A DNA stretch of 64,000 nt, taken from Faecalibacterium prausnitzii (GTDB taxonomy: Bacteria > Bacillota > Clostridia > Oscillospirales > Ruminococcaceae). Position 1 is the first letter of the stretch, and each line of letters starts with the position of its first letter. The position numbers were made by a program, and so were the translations under genes. The stretch spans positions 65,730-129,729 of the forward strand of contig SFDE01000012.1 of assembly GCA_004558805.1 (NCBI GenBank), read 5' to 3'. Below are positions 51,956-60,195 of this stretch, one piece after another. The notes beneath the pieces are model-generated. The model searched no databases, was not told where the DNA came from, and was given only the letters and a program-made list of their open reading frames with translations.

Positions 51956-52825
51956 TCAAACAAAGGGGAGATCCTTGTCTTTGTCGGTCACGTCGGTGAA
52001 CTCCGTATCCGACACCTGAACGTCCAGTGCGCTTTCGTCTGCCGTCATGGTGTTGCTGGAGGCCGAGGTGCTGTAGTCGTCCATCGTGATGGCAATCTCC
52101 TTGTACTTTGCCTTGATCTCCTGCCGCATGGCCTTGGCGGTCTGAGCAACTTCCGGGGGCAGGATGCCACGCTTGTCGACCACCACGGTGGCGTAATTGA
52201 TGCCGTTGGCGTTGGTGGCCTTGGCCAGCTTGAAGCCGACGATCAGGTTGGTGTATGGGATGCCCTTGGAGGCCATGATGCGGGTGAGAGCCTTGTTCAC
52301 CTCTTTGATGCTCGTTGGCGGCACCGTCAGGAGGTAGAGGTTCGGGTCGTTGCTGCGCATGAGGTAAATCCGGCGCATATTCTTGCAAGCCTTGCCCTTA
52401 CCGCCATTCGGGTCGCTGCCGTACTGGTTGCAGGGGCACTTGTCGCATTCGCAAATCTCGCCGGTCCGAGTGTTCAGGCCGGACTTGCCGTCCATGCTGG
52501 AGCAGACCGGGATCTTGTCCTCCGGGTTGGTGCTGCTGCCGAAAGCGTTCGGCCAGTAGCCGTTCATGCGGTGCGTGAATACAATCACGCCCTCGATGTC
52601 CTTGAGGTAGTCCTCATCGCCGTCCTCGTCGCCCTGCACCGTGAAGGCAAGGTTGCCGCCAGAGGGGATCTTGATGGTTCGGCAGTTGATGCCGGATTCA
52701 TCGTCCAGATCGTCCATCTGATCCTTGAGTTCTGCTGCCAGTTCCGGATCGAGACCGTCGTAGGCGGTGGTCAGGGCGAAGTTCTCAACGGGGGCCAGTT
52801 CGGTTCTCTTTTTTGCGGTTGCCAT
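51956..52825 (-). CDS. Putative phage single-stranded-DNA-binding protein
   Basis: A 289-residue protein with ICECDKCPCNQYG and strand-rich centre (NLAFTVQGDEDGDED, NLIVGFKLAKATNANGINYATV). The acidic C-terminal tip DKDKDLPFV is like the SSB protein-interaction tail and like the end of the primase-helicase next to it. The SSB role is inferred from the tail and neighbours, not from a recognised OB-fold. Confidence 0.6.
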   Translation of the reverse strand: MATAKKRTELAPVENFALTTAYDGLDPELAAELKDQMDDLDDESGINCRTIKIPSGGNLAFTVQGDEDGDEDYLKDIEGVIVFTHRMNGYWPNAFGSSTNPEDKIPVCSSMDGKSGLNTRTGEICECDKCPCNQYGSDPNGGKGKACKNMRRIYLMRSNDPNLYLLTVPPTSIKEVNKALTRIMASKGIPYTNLIVGFKLAKATNANGINYATVVVDKRGILPPEVAQTAKAMRQEIKAKYKEIAITMDDYSTSASSNTMTADESALDVQVSDTEFTDVTDKDKDLPFV

Positions 52826-52842
52826 GGTATGTGTCCTCCTAT

Positions 52843-53310
52843 TTATTCTTCATCGTCGGCTTCAGCGTCGGCGGGTTCGGCTTCTTCAAAACCATCATTT
52901 TCGGCTGCAGCCTGTTCCAGCGGGGTGGGGGTGTCGTCTTTGCGCTCGGCTTCATAGAGGTCGTTCATGGTGCGCTTCATCTCGGCTGCCATGACAATCG
53001 ACAGGGAGATCAGCTCGCTGACCCGGTTGTGCAGGGAACTGACTGCCTCGACTGCCGGGTAGTTGGGATTCGCCAAGGTGCTGAGAAGGGTGTCCATGTC
53101 ATTCCGAACGGACTTGACCTTTGCGCTGATCCGGGTGAAGTTATCGGCGGCGATGCCGTATGCCTCGTGGCGGTTGCGCACGGCGGGCGGGTTGTAATCC
53201 TTGAGCATATCGTAGGTATCATCGATCACGCTGGCCACCCGGCAGTCCACGTCCTGCTGGAGATTGGTGCGCAGATCCATCTCGGTCTGCTGGTAGTTCT
53301 GGTTCGCCAT
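52843..53310 (-). CDS. Phage protein, unknown
   Basis: A 155-residue helical protein from the ATG at 53310 (GGGAGG upstream): MANQNYQQTEMDLRTNLQQD, with an acidic tail DAEADDEE. Part of the replication operon. Confidence 0.65.
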   Translation of the reverse strand: MANQNYQQTEMDLRTNLQQDVDCRVASVIDDTYDMLKDYNPPAVRNRHEAYGIAADNFTRISAKVKSVRNDMDTLLSTLANPNYPAVEAVSSLHNRVSELISLSIVMAAEMKRTMNDLYEAERKDDTPTPLEQAAAENDGFEEAEPADAEADDEE

Positions 53311-53753
53311 TATTTCTTTCCTCCCTTGGTGGCCCGGCTGCTCTCGCGGCGGCGGGTGATGTCGTAGGTGTCGAAGATGCTGATGCACTTGGCGAGGTCC
53401 TCGCTCAGGCCGTCGTTTTCTTCGACGTATGCCTTGATGGTGGACTGGAGGGTGCGGGTGTTCACGCTCTCCACGATGATGTCGCCGAGGCCCTCTTCCC
53501 GGAGGATCTCAAAGAAATTGATGCCCTCGCTGGCCAGCTCCGCTTCGGACTTTTTGCTGTAGATGGTCTTGGGGGTCAGGGTGAACTTGAACCCGCCGAC
53601 CGAGATCGAGGGGCAGTCATCGTCGATCATCTGCTGCGAGATGTTCGCTTTGGCTTCCTCAATCAGGGCGTTGTTGGCCTTGACCTCATCGGCCAGTTCT
53701 TCCTTACGCTCCAGAAGGCTCTGGTAATCGCGTACCATGTCTAACAGTGTCAT
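53310..53753 (-). CDS. Phage protein with N-terminal coiled coil, unknown
   Basis: A 147-residue protein: LLERKEELADEVKANNALIEEAKANISQQM coiled coil, then a strand-rich part VGGFKFTLTPKTIYSKKSE. The arrangement resembles Gp157-like and related replication-region proteins, but the call is weak. Confidence 0.6.
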   Translation of the reverse strand: MTLLDMVRDYQSLLERKEELADEVKANNALIEEAKANISQQMIDDDCPSISVGGFKFTLTPKTIYSKKSEAELASEGINFFEILREEGLGDIIVESVNTRTLQSTIKAYVEENDGLSEDLAKCISIFDTYDITRRRESSRATKGGKK

Positions 53754-53893
53754 TTGTGTTCTTCCTTTCTGTTCAGGCGTTCTATTTGCTCTTGCTCTGC
53801 TCGATCGTCAGCTTCGCCAGCTTTCCAGCAGAGAAGGTATCCAAAGATTCCGATGGCTACGAGGACTGCGATGGTCAGGATTGCTCCGAGCAT
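53750..53893 (-). CDS. Small single-pass membrane protein
   Basis: A 47-residue frame: ATG at 53893, TGA at 53750-53752. The N-terminus MLGAILTIAVLVAIGIFGYL is one membrane helix; the tail is charged. The stop overlaps the next ATG as ATGA. Function unknown. Confidence 0.6.
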   Translation of the reverse strand: MLGAILTIAVLVAIGIFGYLLCWKAGEADDRAEQEQIERLNRKEEHK

Positions 53894-54282
53894 TTGCGGA
53901 CCTCCCATTCTGCATGATCGGCTGCGCACCGGGAACTGCGGAGGACGCAGGTTCCGTCTGCGATGACCGAGCGGTCATCCCAGTATTCGGTTGCACCGAT
54001 CTTCCGGGGGTTCGTGCCGTAGGCCTCGCGCCACTCCGGGAGGTTCTCATTGATTGCGTCGAACGTCAGGCCCCATTCCATGCAAGCGGCTACGGCTCGC
54101 GCCAGAGACCCTCCTTCTCGGCAGGTCCACAAAATCAGCTTTGCGCCATGCTCCTGCTCTTGCTTGGCCTTTTCGATGGTGTGCCAGTTCGGTTCGCCGA
54201 TGTCCGGGTAGGCGTTCTGGCAGATGGTGCCATCGAAATCCACGGCGATGACGGGATACGGCGGAGGAAAATTCTTATTCAT
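53875..54282 (-). CDS. HAD-like phosphatase
   Basis: A 135-residue protein from the ATG at 54282 (AAAGGA upstream). HAD motif I VIAVDFDGTICQ and later AKLILWTCREG (motif II-like Thr) are present, followed by the DDRSV segment. Such short phage HAD proteins may act on nucleotides or nucleic-acid ends. Substrate unknown. Confidence 0.8.
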   Translation of the reverse strand: MNKNFPPPYPVIAVDFDGTICQNAYPDIGEPNWHTIEKAKQEQEHGAKLILWTCREGGSLARAVAACMEWGLTFDAINENLPEWREAYGTNPRKIGATEYWDDRSVIADGTCVLRSSRCAADHAEWEVRKCSEQS

Positions 54283-54499
54283 TGCTCTCATCCTTTCTTT
54301 TCTTTTTTGTGGGTGCCCGCTTCCGGGCAGGTGGTTTATCCTCAAGCTGCCCGCCGGGAGGTTTTCCCTCGGCGATAGCTTTGAGCAATTTTTGGTAGGC
54401 ATCGTACACCGCCAGCTGCTGCGCCATACGCTGATACTGAGCCAGCTCTTTCGGGGTGCCGTCTAAAACCGGAGTGCCGTCCACGATGTAGATTTTCAA
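54275..54499 (-). CDS. Small phage protein, unknown
   Basis: A 74-residue protein: KIYIVDGTPVLDGTPKELAQYQ, then a Lys/Arg-rich end (RKRAPTKKKRKDE) that could contact DNA. Overlaps both neighbours. Confidence 0.6.
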   Translation of the reverse strand: MKIYIVDGTPVLDGTPKELAQYQRMAQQLAVYDAYQKLLKAIAEGKPPGGQLEDKPPARKRAPTKKKRKDESNE

Positions 54500-55848
54500 A
54501 AGAACTGCCTCCAGTCATCGACCACCGTTTTAGCGAGATCCTCTTTTTTGCTCAGGGACTTGAGGATGGTGCTGTCCACGGTGTTCTCAGCTACGAGGTG
54601 GATGTATGTGCAGGTGTTGCGCTGGCCGATACGGTGGATGCGGGCGAGGCTCTGCGAGTAAGTGGCGTAGTTGAATGTGACGCTGTAGTAGACGCAGGTG
54701 TCGGCTGCGGTCAGGGTGATGCCGGTGCCCGCCGTGTCGATCTGGCCGACGAGAACCATCGTGGAGGGGTCTTTCTGGAACTGCTGGACGATGTCTCCCC
54801 GCTGCTCTTTCGGGATGGCTCCGTAAATGGCCACCGTTTTCATGCCGCTCTTTCCGATGATGTTCTCCGACCTTTTGATGATCTCCAAGACCTCCGGGAT
54901 GAACCGGGCGAAGATCACCAATTTCTTTTTGCCCTCCAGAACGTAGTCTTGGATGATGTCCGAGAGGGCATCGAGCTTCCCGGTGCTGACCAGCTCCGGC
55001 TTGGCTGCATCGTCGGCGACGAGGAAGCCGCCAGTGAACTGCTGCAGCCGCAGGAGTTTGGTCAGAACCGTGGTGGCGGTGATCTTCCCGCCGTTGTCCA
55101 ACTCGGTGAAGCTGTCCCGCCGCAGACGGTCGTAGATGGCCCGCTCTTTGGCCGAGAGGATGATGCTCCGGGTCTGGAACGTCTGCTCCGGCAAGTCCAG
55201 GGCTTCCTCTTTGGTCACCCGGTAGGCGATGGAATGCTCTTTGCGGATGAGTTCGTCGAGGTCCTTGTACTGGACGATCTGCTTGCGGTTGAAGCCGCCC
55301 ATCACGGCGTAGCGGTTGCGGAAGGCGTAGAAGTTGGTGCCGAAGATGGTCGGGTCGAGGAAGCGGTACTGACTGAAAATGTCCACCGCCTCGTTCTGCA
55401 CCGGGGTGCCTGAGAGAATCAGCTTGTACCGGGCCTTGTCGCCCAGTTGGTGCATTGACTTGCTCTGGGCCGCATCGTGGGTCTTGATGCGCTGGCTCTC
55501 GTCCGCGATGATCAGGTCGGCATCGTACTCCATCAGCTTCTCAAAGATGCCGTCTCGCCACGTTGATTCGTAGTTGATGACGGCCACCTTGAGGCTCTGG
55601 AATGGAAACGCTTCGAGGTCGGCGAGGGCCTTGAGACGTTGGAGCTTTGTGCCCAGCAGTGTCTTGACTGTGTACCTGAAGTCGGCATAGTCTGCAAATT
55701 CTTTCGGCCAGACGGCGCAGACGGAGGTGGGGGCTACGATCAGCACTCGCTTGATCTTGCCGAGTTTGTACCCGGCCCCGGTGACGGCGATGGCTGTCAG
55801 GGTCTTGCCGCAGCCCATCTCAAAAAGGAAACCGAAGCCTTTACCCAT
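54496..55848 (-). CDS. SNF2-type helicase, C-terminal part of a split gene
   Basis: A 450-residue protein with Walker A GFLFEMGCGKTLTAIAV at residue 5, DESQRIK (DEAD box variant), LSGTPVQNEAVD, and the C-terminal SNF2 half with QRGDIVQQF and SLARIHRIGQ. The start at 55848 (AGGTGA upstream) leaves no room for the usual N-terminal Q-motif region. That missing region is found 0.9 kb upstream at 56730-57095. The two pieces may function together. Confidence 0.85.
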   Translation of the reverse strand: MGKGFGFLFEMGCGKTLTAIAVTGAGYKLGKIKRVLIVAPTSVCAVWPKEFADYADFRYTVKTLLGTKLQRLKALADLEAFPFQSLKVAVINYESTWRDGIFEKLMEYDADLIIADESQRIKTHDAAQSKSMHQLGDKARYKLILSGTPVQNEAVDIFSQYRFLDPTIFGTNFYAFRNRYAVMGGFNRKQIVQYKDLDELIRKEHSIAYRVTKEEALDLPEQTFQTRSIILSAKERAIYDRLRRDSFTELDNGGKITATTVLTKLLRLQQFTGGFLVADDAAKPELVSTGKLDALSDIIQDYVLEGKKKLVIFARFIPEVLEIIKRSENIIGKSGMKTVAIYGAIPKEQRGDIVQQFQKDPSTMVLVGQIDTAGTGITLTAADTCVYYSVTFNYATYSQSLARIHRIGQRNTCTYIHLVAENTVDSTILKSLSKKEDLAKTVVDDWRQFF

Positions 55849-55880
55849 TGTTTTCACCTGCTTTCTCTGGAAAATGAATC

Positions 55881-56063
55881 TTAGTGACAGCAATGGGGAA
55901 TTCGCTCATTTGCTTTTTCCTTTCTTGCAGCGTGTCCCATATCAGAAAGATTTCTCTTCTTTGCTGCCACGCTTAGGATTTCTTTTCTGCATTCCTTGCA
56001 GTAGTGGGTGTTCGGACCGGCTTCATAGGCCTTTCCGCACCTTTCGCAGATTTCTTTAGTCAT
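55881..56063 (-). CDS. Small zinc-finger protein inside the split helicase
   Basis: A 60-residue protein from the ATG at 56063: ICERCGKAYEAGPNTHYCKECRKEIL carries two CxxC pairs. One of three small Cys-rich genes lying between the two helicase pieces. Confidence 0.65.
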   Translation of the reverse strand: MTKEICERCGKAYEAGPNTHYCKECRKEILSVAAKKRNLSDMGHAARKEKANERIPHCCH

Positions 56064-56077
56064 TGCTCTGTATTCGC

Positions 56078-56341
56078 TCACTGGTTCGCCGCCGCCTTTC
56101 CAGTCCACGCGCATTCGCTACACACAAACTTTGCGCTGGGGTAGACCTGCTTGACCAGTTCGGCATTCCCGGTCTGAAGCCAGCAGTCCTGCCCGCAGAT
56201 CGGGCAAGTGGCAGGCTTCCATTCCGGGTTGCAGGGGTTCGGCACGATTCTGCGCAGGGGCATGGTGGCGAAGATGTGCCCGTTTTCGGGCAGGGGCTGC
56301 TTGGTCTTTTCGACCCGCATGAATGTTACCTTTCGTCTCAT
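56078..56341 (-). CDS. Small zinc-ribbon protein inside the split helicase
   Basis: An 87-residue protein from the ATG at 56341: ATCPICGQDCW and FVCSECAWTG form a zinc ribbon. Its ATGA start overlaps the stop of the next gene upstream. Longer in-frame extensions overlap the neighbour and are not real. Confidence 0.65.
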   Translation of the reverse strand: MRRKVTFMRVEKTKQPLPENGHIFATMPLRRIVPNPCNPEWKPATCPICGQDCWLQTGNAELVKQVYPSAKFVCSECAWTGKAAANQ

Positions 56342-56733
56342 CTGATTGCACCTCCCAGCATCCGGGTACCGCACCAGTGGCAGTGCGAGTGGTGCGGGTT
56401 CACCCTGTGATTGCAGTCCGGGCAGTGCCATACGCCGTCCTTTTTGACCGGCTGCGATGGCACCTCGTACTTGGCGTGGAGGCTGCCCCAGTCCTGCAGG
56501 AGTTTCTTGCTCTGTGCGATGTAGCTGATTGCATCGTCCACCGAGAAGCAGTTTTCCTCGCAGAGCTTCTTGATGATCTCGGTGGCTGCGTTGCAAGCGT
56601 CCACGTCGTCCTGCCAGATCTTCTTGTCGGGGTCCTGCTTCCCCTCGCCGGGGATAAAGGATGCGCTGTTGTCCTTGATGCTGTCGATCTGGCCGAGCAG
56701 TGAGGACAGGCTCATTTTGTGAATATCGCTCAT
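56338..56733 (-). CDS. Zinc-ribbon phage protein inside the split helicase
   Basis: A 131-residue protein: helical N-terminal part (MSLSSLLGQIDSIKDNSAS) and a C-terminal ribbon WHCPDCNHRVNPHHSHCHWCGTRM. Its start overlaps the stop of the helicase N-terminal piece by four bases. Confidence 0.65.
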   Translation of the reverse strand: MSDIHKMSLSSLLGQIDSIKDNSASFIPGEGKQDPDKKIWQDDVDACNAATEIIKKLCEENCFSVDDAISYIAQSKKLLQDWGSLHAKYEVPSQPVKKDGVWHCPDCNHRVNPHHSHCHWCGTRMLGGAIR

Positions 56734-57095
56734 GTTGTGTTTCCTCCGTTCGGGTCAACCCACCCGAAAACCATTGCAGCCATGTTCGCTCCACGGACTT
56801 GATGCCGGAAAAGTTTCATCTTGACAGGGTAGTCCAGAAGCGGCTCCGGGCTGTCGTTCATGCGCTCCTGATCGACGGCGGCTGCCGTGTCGTGGAGGAT
56901 CTGGCGCAGGGCTTCAATGTGGGGCGGCAGCTTGACGATGCTGGACAGCTTGTCCAGAAGTTCGATGTCTGCTGTGCCGGAGAGGGTCTGCGTGGCTTTC
57001 GACCACTTCATCTTGCCCCAGCTTTTGATCACCGCGAACTGGACGGTGTCGGCCTCTTTGATGAGCAGGGTGTTTTCTTTCAGGGCCATTTTCAA
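56730..57095 (-). CDS. SNF2-type helicase, N-terminal part of a split gene
   Basis: A 121-residue protein with TTG start overlapping the previous stop (an ATG at 57089 is possible). The first half (TVQFAVIKSWGKMKWSKATQ...LPPHIEAL) is the HARP-like domain seen before phage SNF2 helicases. The end, PVKMKLFRHQVRGANMAAMVFGWVDP, is the helicase Q-motif region that normally runs into the Walker A strand. It stops at GGNTT, so the gene is cut exactly in the linker before Walker A. Confidence 0.78.
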   Translation of the reverse strand: MKMALKENTLLIKEADTVQFAVIKSWGKMKWSKATQTLSGTADIELLDKLSSIVKLPPHIEALRQILHDTAAAVDQERMNDSPEPLLDYPVKMKLFRHQVRGANMAAMVFGWVDPNGGNTT

Positions 57096-57583
57096 GATTT
57101 TCTCATCCTCTCTGCAGCCAGCTGCTCACATTGTTTTTCGGCTTCCCGGCACTGTTGGTCATGTTCAAACAGCAAGTCCGCATATTCGTTTCCGACACGC
57201 CGGATTGCCGTTTCGAGCATCTCCGTTACAAGGTCGTGATACTTGTTATCGCCAGCCTTGCGGCTGTTCTGGGCGGCCTCGCGAGCTTCCCACAGGTCAA
57301 GCAATTTGTCTCGTTTGTCGGCGGTGATTTCATCGTAGCCGTAGGCATTCTGAATCTGCTCCACGCTTTCCCAGCCAGCCAACTCTGAGAAAGGATCGGA
57401 TTCGGCCTTTGCCATGCTGCGGGATTTGGTCTTTTTCTTGACGTACCGCGTTAAACCGTCTTGGATTGCTGCGCGGGCATCGTCCATTGCTTTCCGAACG
57501 GCCTTGACCTCGCGCTCTTTTTTAAGCTGGTCCGGCTGACTGGCCCATTCTGCCATCAACTCAGACTTTGTTTTCGGTTTCAC
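57092..57583 (-). CDS. Phage protein, unknown
   Basis: A 163-residue charged helical protein with GTG start. Segments VRKAMDDARAAIQDGLTRYVKKKT and KYHDLVTEMLETAIRRVGNEYADLL. No family recognised. Overlaps both neighbours. Confidence 0.6.
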   Translation of the reverse strand: MKPKTKSELMAEWASQPDQLKKEREVKAVRKAMDDARAAIQDGLTRYVKKKTKSRSMAKAESDPFSELAGWESVEQIQNAYGYDEITADKRDKLLDLWEAREAAQNSRKAGDNKYHDLVTEMLETAIRRVGNEYADLLFEHDQQCREAEKQCEQLAAERMRKS

Positions 57584-57798
57584 CTGTCTGCACCTCCGTT
57601 CGCTCCCATGTACCGCTTGCGCCCCTTTTCACGGTGCCGGTCCTCATGGTCGCGGTGATAAACACCAACGTGCCCGGTCATGGCTTGGTTGTATGCGTTC
57701 TCGGCTTTCAACTCCAGCTTGTACTTCTGGTACTGCGGGCAGGTGTCGTGGCAGATCGTGTGTCTGTTTGGGCAGTCCTTGCAGAAAGACTTAACCAT
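57580..57798 (-). CDS. Small Cys-rich phage protein
   Basis: A 72-residue protein from the ATG at 57798: SFCKDCPNRHTICHDTCPQYQKYKLELKAENAYN, a Cys/His cluster that could bind zinc, and a basic end. Common in Clostridia phage early regions; function unknown. Confidence 0.65.
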   Translation of the reverse strand: MVKSFCKDCPNRHTICHDTCPQYQKYKLELKAENAYNQAMTGHVGVYHRDHEDRHREKGRKRYMGANGGADR

Positions 57799-58081
57799 GG
57801 ATGTGAATCCTCCCATCTTTCCAAGCCCGGTATTTTCCGTAGCTCACGCCCAGCCGATCCGCTTCCCGGACATCATTCTGGAGGGAATCCTCCGGGGCGT
57901 GTTTCGGCTTGGTCCGTTCTACGACCTCCAGCTTGTTGTTCTGAGCCTTTTTTCGGTCGTGCTCGATCTGCCGGATGCGGAGGCAGGAATCGCAGAGTTT
58001 CTTGTTGCTGGCAACTCCGACCATCTTCTTTCCGCAGCGGATGCAGGTCCGCGTCCATTTAAGGCTTTCAGCCTTCGCCAC
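57791..58081 (-). CDS. Small zinc-finger phage protein
   Basis: A 96-residue protein, GTG start at 58081 (TTG at 58087 possible). A zinc finger CIRCGKKMVGVASNKKLCDSC lies near the N-terminus; the C-terminal part has LGVSYGKYRAWKDG, an HTH-like repeat. May regulate early genes. Confidence 0.65.
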   Translation of the reverse strand: MAKAESLKWTRTCIRCGKKMVGVASNKKLCDSCLRIRQIEHDRKKAQNNKLEVVERTKPKHAPEDSLQNDVREADRLGVSYGKYRAWKDGRIHIHG

Positions 58082-58083
58082 GG

Positions 58084-58413
58084 TCAACCCCTCCGTTCCT
58101 GCTTCGGATACTCAGGGTTTCGTGCATGGTTCCGGGTGATCTTGCCGTAGCCTTTCGGCTTGCTCCACATCTTCCAAAGCTGGCGGCGGGCATCCTCCGA
58201 GACGATCCAGCCGGTGCAAGCCAGAAGCCCGATCAGGGCGATGGCGAGGCTAAAATAAAATGGTGCCCTTGCTGCTGCCCGGCCCCAGTCGTAACCGAAG
58301 CGCATCAAGATCTGGGTGGTGGTGTCCACTCCGAAGTTGAACGCCTTGCCAAGAACGGCGAGGACTGCTGCGACTGCTGCGGTGATGGCTGCGGTGACTT
58401 TTGCGTTTCTCAT
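58084..58413 (-). CDS. Small membrane protein, unknown
   Basis: A 109-residue protein from the ATG at 58413. Two hydrophobic segments (TAAITAAVAAVLAVLG and FYFSLAIALIGLLACTGWIV) suggest a two-pass membrane protein with a basic tail. Could play a role in superinfection exclusion, but there is no direct sign. Confidence 0.6.
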   Translation of the reverse strand: MRNAKVTAAITAAVAAVLAVLGKAFNFGVDTTTQILMRFGYDWGRAAARAPFYFSLAIALIGLLACTGWIVSEDARRQLWKMWSKPKGYGKITRNHARNPEYPKQERRG

Positions 58414-58429
58414 GTATCCTCCTTTCGGT

Positions 58430-58630
58430 TCAGGCGATGCCCTTGGCGGCCCGATCTGCTTTCCAGCGTTCGTACTCAGCCCGGATCTCCGGGTTCTGGA
58501 ACTCTCGCTGGATGGCATCAAAGACCAGCTGGCCGATGTTGACCCGCTCTGCCTTGGGTATCTTCTTGGTGTCAAGTCGGGGCATCGTGCCGGCGGTCGG
58601 CACGGCCTTGAGGTTCTTTGTGCTGGCCAT
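58430..58630 (-). CDS. Small phage protein, unknown
   Basis: A 66-residue protein: RLDTKKIPKAERVNIGQLVFDAIQREFQNPEIRAEYERW. Helical, charged. No family recognised. Confidence 0.6.
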   Translation of the reverse strand: MASTKNLKAVPTAGTMPRLDTKKIPKAERVNIGQLVFDAIQREFQNPEIRAEYERWKADRAAKGIA

Positions 58631-58647
58631 CTGGCACGGCTCCTTTC

Positions 58648-58794
58648 TTACTGGTTCGCGGTGTAAGGCTCGGACTGTTTGTCCGAGAAACGCTGGGTTT
58701 CCATACCTTGCAGGAATGCAAAGGCGACTTTCTGTTCTTCCTCTCCGATGGAGCGGAAGAAAAAGAGCATCTTTTCGAGTTCTTCAATTTCCAT
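58648..58794 (-). CDS. Very small helical phage protein
   Basis: A 48-residue frame: ATG at 58794, TAA at 58648. MEIEELEKMLFFFRSIGEEE, then KVAFAFLQGMETQRF. Fits neatly between its neighbours in the same operon. Confidence 0.55.
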   Translation of the reverse strand: MEIEELEKMLFFFRSIGEEEQKVAFAFLQGMETQRFSDKQSEPYTANQ

Positions 58795-58805
58795 CGCTTT
58801 GCCTC

Positions 58806-59369
58806 TCACAGAAGATTTTTTTGGATGTGATCCTGAAATTTCATCCCGGCAAGGTAGGCGTTGACCATCCGAACGACTTGCCCCTGCTTATCCGGGGGAA
58901 AGGTTGCGATGTGATGAATGATTGACATCGGATTGTAGCTTCTGCAAAATGCGGTTTCCTTGTTAGAAAGATCGGTAAACTCGGCTTGCTGGCGGGCAAG
59001 GATTGCGGAAATTGTCCGATCAGAAAATTCCACGGCCTGTTCAAAACCCACCTTGAAAAGCTCTGTATTTGGAATGCGAACATCATCAAAGGACTTGTGG
59101 AGGTACTGTTCGGTACTCAGCGGGTCCTTGTGCGCAGGGCTTACTGCAAACCGCAGAATATCGGTCGGGATGAAGTCACTGTAGTACATCCCATGGATTC
59201 TGGTGAAAGGACACCCTGTTTGCCCGATTTTGCAAAGGCCGCCGCCGTCTTTCCTGAACTCGACAACGTAGATATATCCTTTGCGGGTTCCGGGGCGGTA
59301 CGAGGAAAGTGCTTTCAGGTCCTCGATGTGTTCCAGCCCCTCGTATACGCTCATGTACTTGAGTTTCAT
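58806..59369 (-). CDS. GIY-YIG-like nuclease (T5orf172/MUG113 type)
   Basis: A 187-residue protein: KGYIYVVEFRKDGGGLCKIGQTGCPFTRIHGM is the T5orf172/MUG113 variant of the GIY-YIG fold, with TEQYLHKSFDDVRIPNTELF following. Such proteins occur in phage early regions and may cut or mark DNA. GGAGG before the ATG. Confidence 0.8.
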   Translation of the reverse strand: MKLKYMSVYEGLEHIEDLKALSSYRPGTRKGYIYVVEFRKDGGGLCKIGQTGCPFTRIHGMYYSDFIPTDILRFAVSPAHKDPLSTEQYLHKSFDDVRIPNTELFKVGFEQAVEFSDRTISAILARQQAEFTDLSNKETAFCRSYNPMSIIHHIATFPPDKQGQVVRMVNAYLAGMKFQDHIQKNLL

Positions 59370-59385
59370 GGGGTTCCTCCGTCGC

Positions 59386-59595
59386 TTAGGCTTTCGGGTT
59401 GGCAGTGCGACCCAGCAGGTAGTCGGTGGTTACGCCGAAAAGGTTTGCAAGAGAAACGATTTTGCTGGCCGGGATTTCGGTGCGGCCATTCTGCCAGTTT
59501 TTCATGGTGTCGGGGGTCACGCCGATCTCCTGCGCCATGCGGGTTTTGGTCATGCCGGTTCTTGCTCTCTCGGCTTCGATATTGGGGAACATCAT
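59386..59595 (-). CDS. Cro-like HTH regulator
   Basis: A 69-residue XRE-type HTH: IEAERARTGMTKTRMAQEIGVTPDTMKNWQNG, then ASKIVSLANLFGVTTDYLLG. First gene of the leftward early operon, divergent from the repressor at 59779, so it holds the Cro position. Confidence 0.88.
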   Translation of the reverse strand: MMFPNIEAERARTGMTKTRMAQEIGVTPDTMKNWQNGRTEIPASKIVSLANLFGVTTDYLLGRTANPKA

Positions 59596-59657
59596 AGTTC
59601 GTCATCCTTTCGTTTTATTCTTGAGCGTTTACCCGGCGTGGGTAACTCTCTGAATCT

Positions 59658-59686
59658 ATAATAGCTCCACTTCGGGTAAATGTCAA
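59658..59686 (-). promoter_or_regulatory. Leftward early promoter with operators
   Basis: On the reverse strand TTGACA (59681-59686) and TATTAT (59658-59663), 17-base spacer. Operator-like elements surround it: TTACCC-5-GGGTAA at 59629-59645, CGGGTAAA at 59673-59680 and TTTATCC-5-GGGTAAA near 59704-59721, likely bound by the repressor and the Cro-like protein. Confidence 0.8.
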
Positions 59687-59728
59687 GAGAAAAACAAAAA
59701 ATATTTATCCAAATCGGGTAAAAACTTC

Positions 59729-59757
59729 TTGATTATAATATGGGAGTGTGGTAAAAT
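59729..59757 (+). promoter_or_regulatory. Rightward promoter of the lysogeny repressor
   Basis: TTGATT at 59729-59734 and TAAAAT at 59752-59757, 17-base spacer. It lies back to back with the leftward early promoter over shared GGGTAA operators, a lambda-like switch. Confidence 0.75.
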
Positions 59758-59778
59758 TGTTTTGAAAGGAGGGATTCG

Positions 59779-60195
59779 ATGGACGGCGAAAAAATGCGAG
59801 AGCGGCTAGTTCAAGCGAGAGAATTTATAGGGTATAACAGAAAATCATTCGCCGATGCTCTGGGGATGTCCTATCGAACCGTGACAAATTATGAAAACGG
59901 TTCAAGAGAGCCGGGGCACGATTATCTTATAAAGGTCGCCGACTTTTGCGGCTGCACGACCGATTGGCTTCTTGGGCTGAGTGATGATCCTCGGAACAAC
60001 GCCTCACATGAAAGCGAGGAGGATCTTCTGAAGAAGAGACTGCTCTCGGTTTGTGAAGTTTTGAATGGCGAAGCTGTTGAGAAGGTTATTGCATATGCAC
60101 ACGATCTCTCGTATAACCCCAAAAACCAAAAAAGAGGAGAAAACAAAAGAGCCGATTCAACTTGCAGGTACGACGAAGAAATCGGATTCAGGTAA
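59779..60195 (+). CDS. Lysogeny repressor (XRE family)
   Basis: A 138-residue protein with a strong GAAAGGAGG site: RLVQAREFIGYNRKSFADALGMSYRTVTNYENGSREPG is the HTH, followed by DYLIKVADFCGCTTDWLLG. The C-terminal part is short and has no visible LexA-type peptidase, so induction may not depend on RecA cleavage. Confidence 0.88.
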   Translation: MDGEKMRERLVQAREFIGYNRKSFADALGMSYRTVTNYENGSREPGHDYLIKVADFCGCTTDWLLGLSDDPRNNASHESEEDLLKKRLLSVCEVLNGEAVEKVIAYAHDLSYNPKNQKRGENKRADSTCRYDEEIGFR

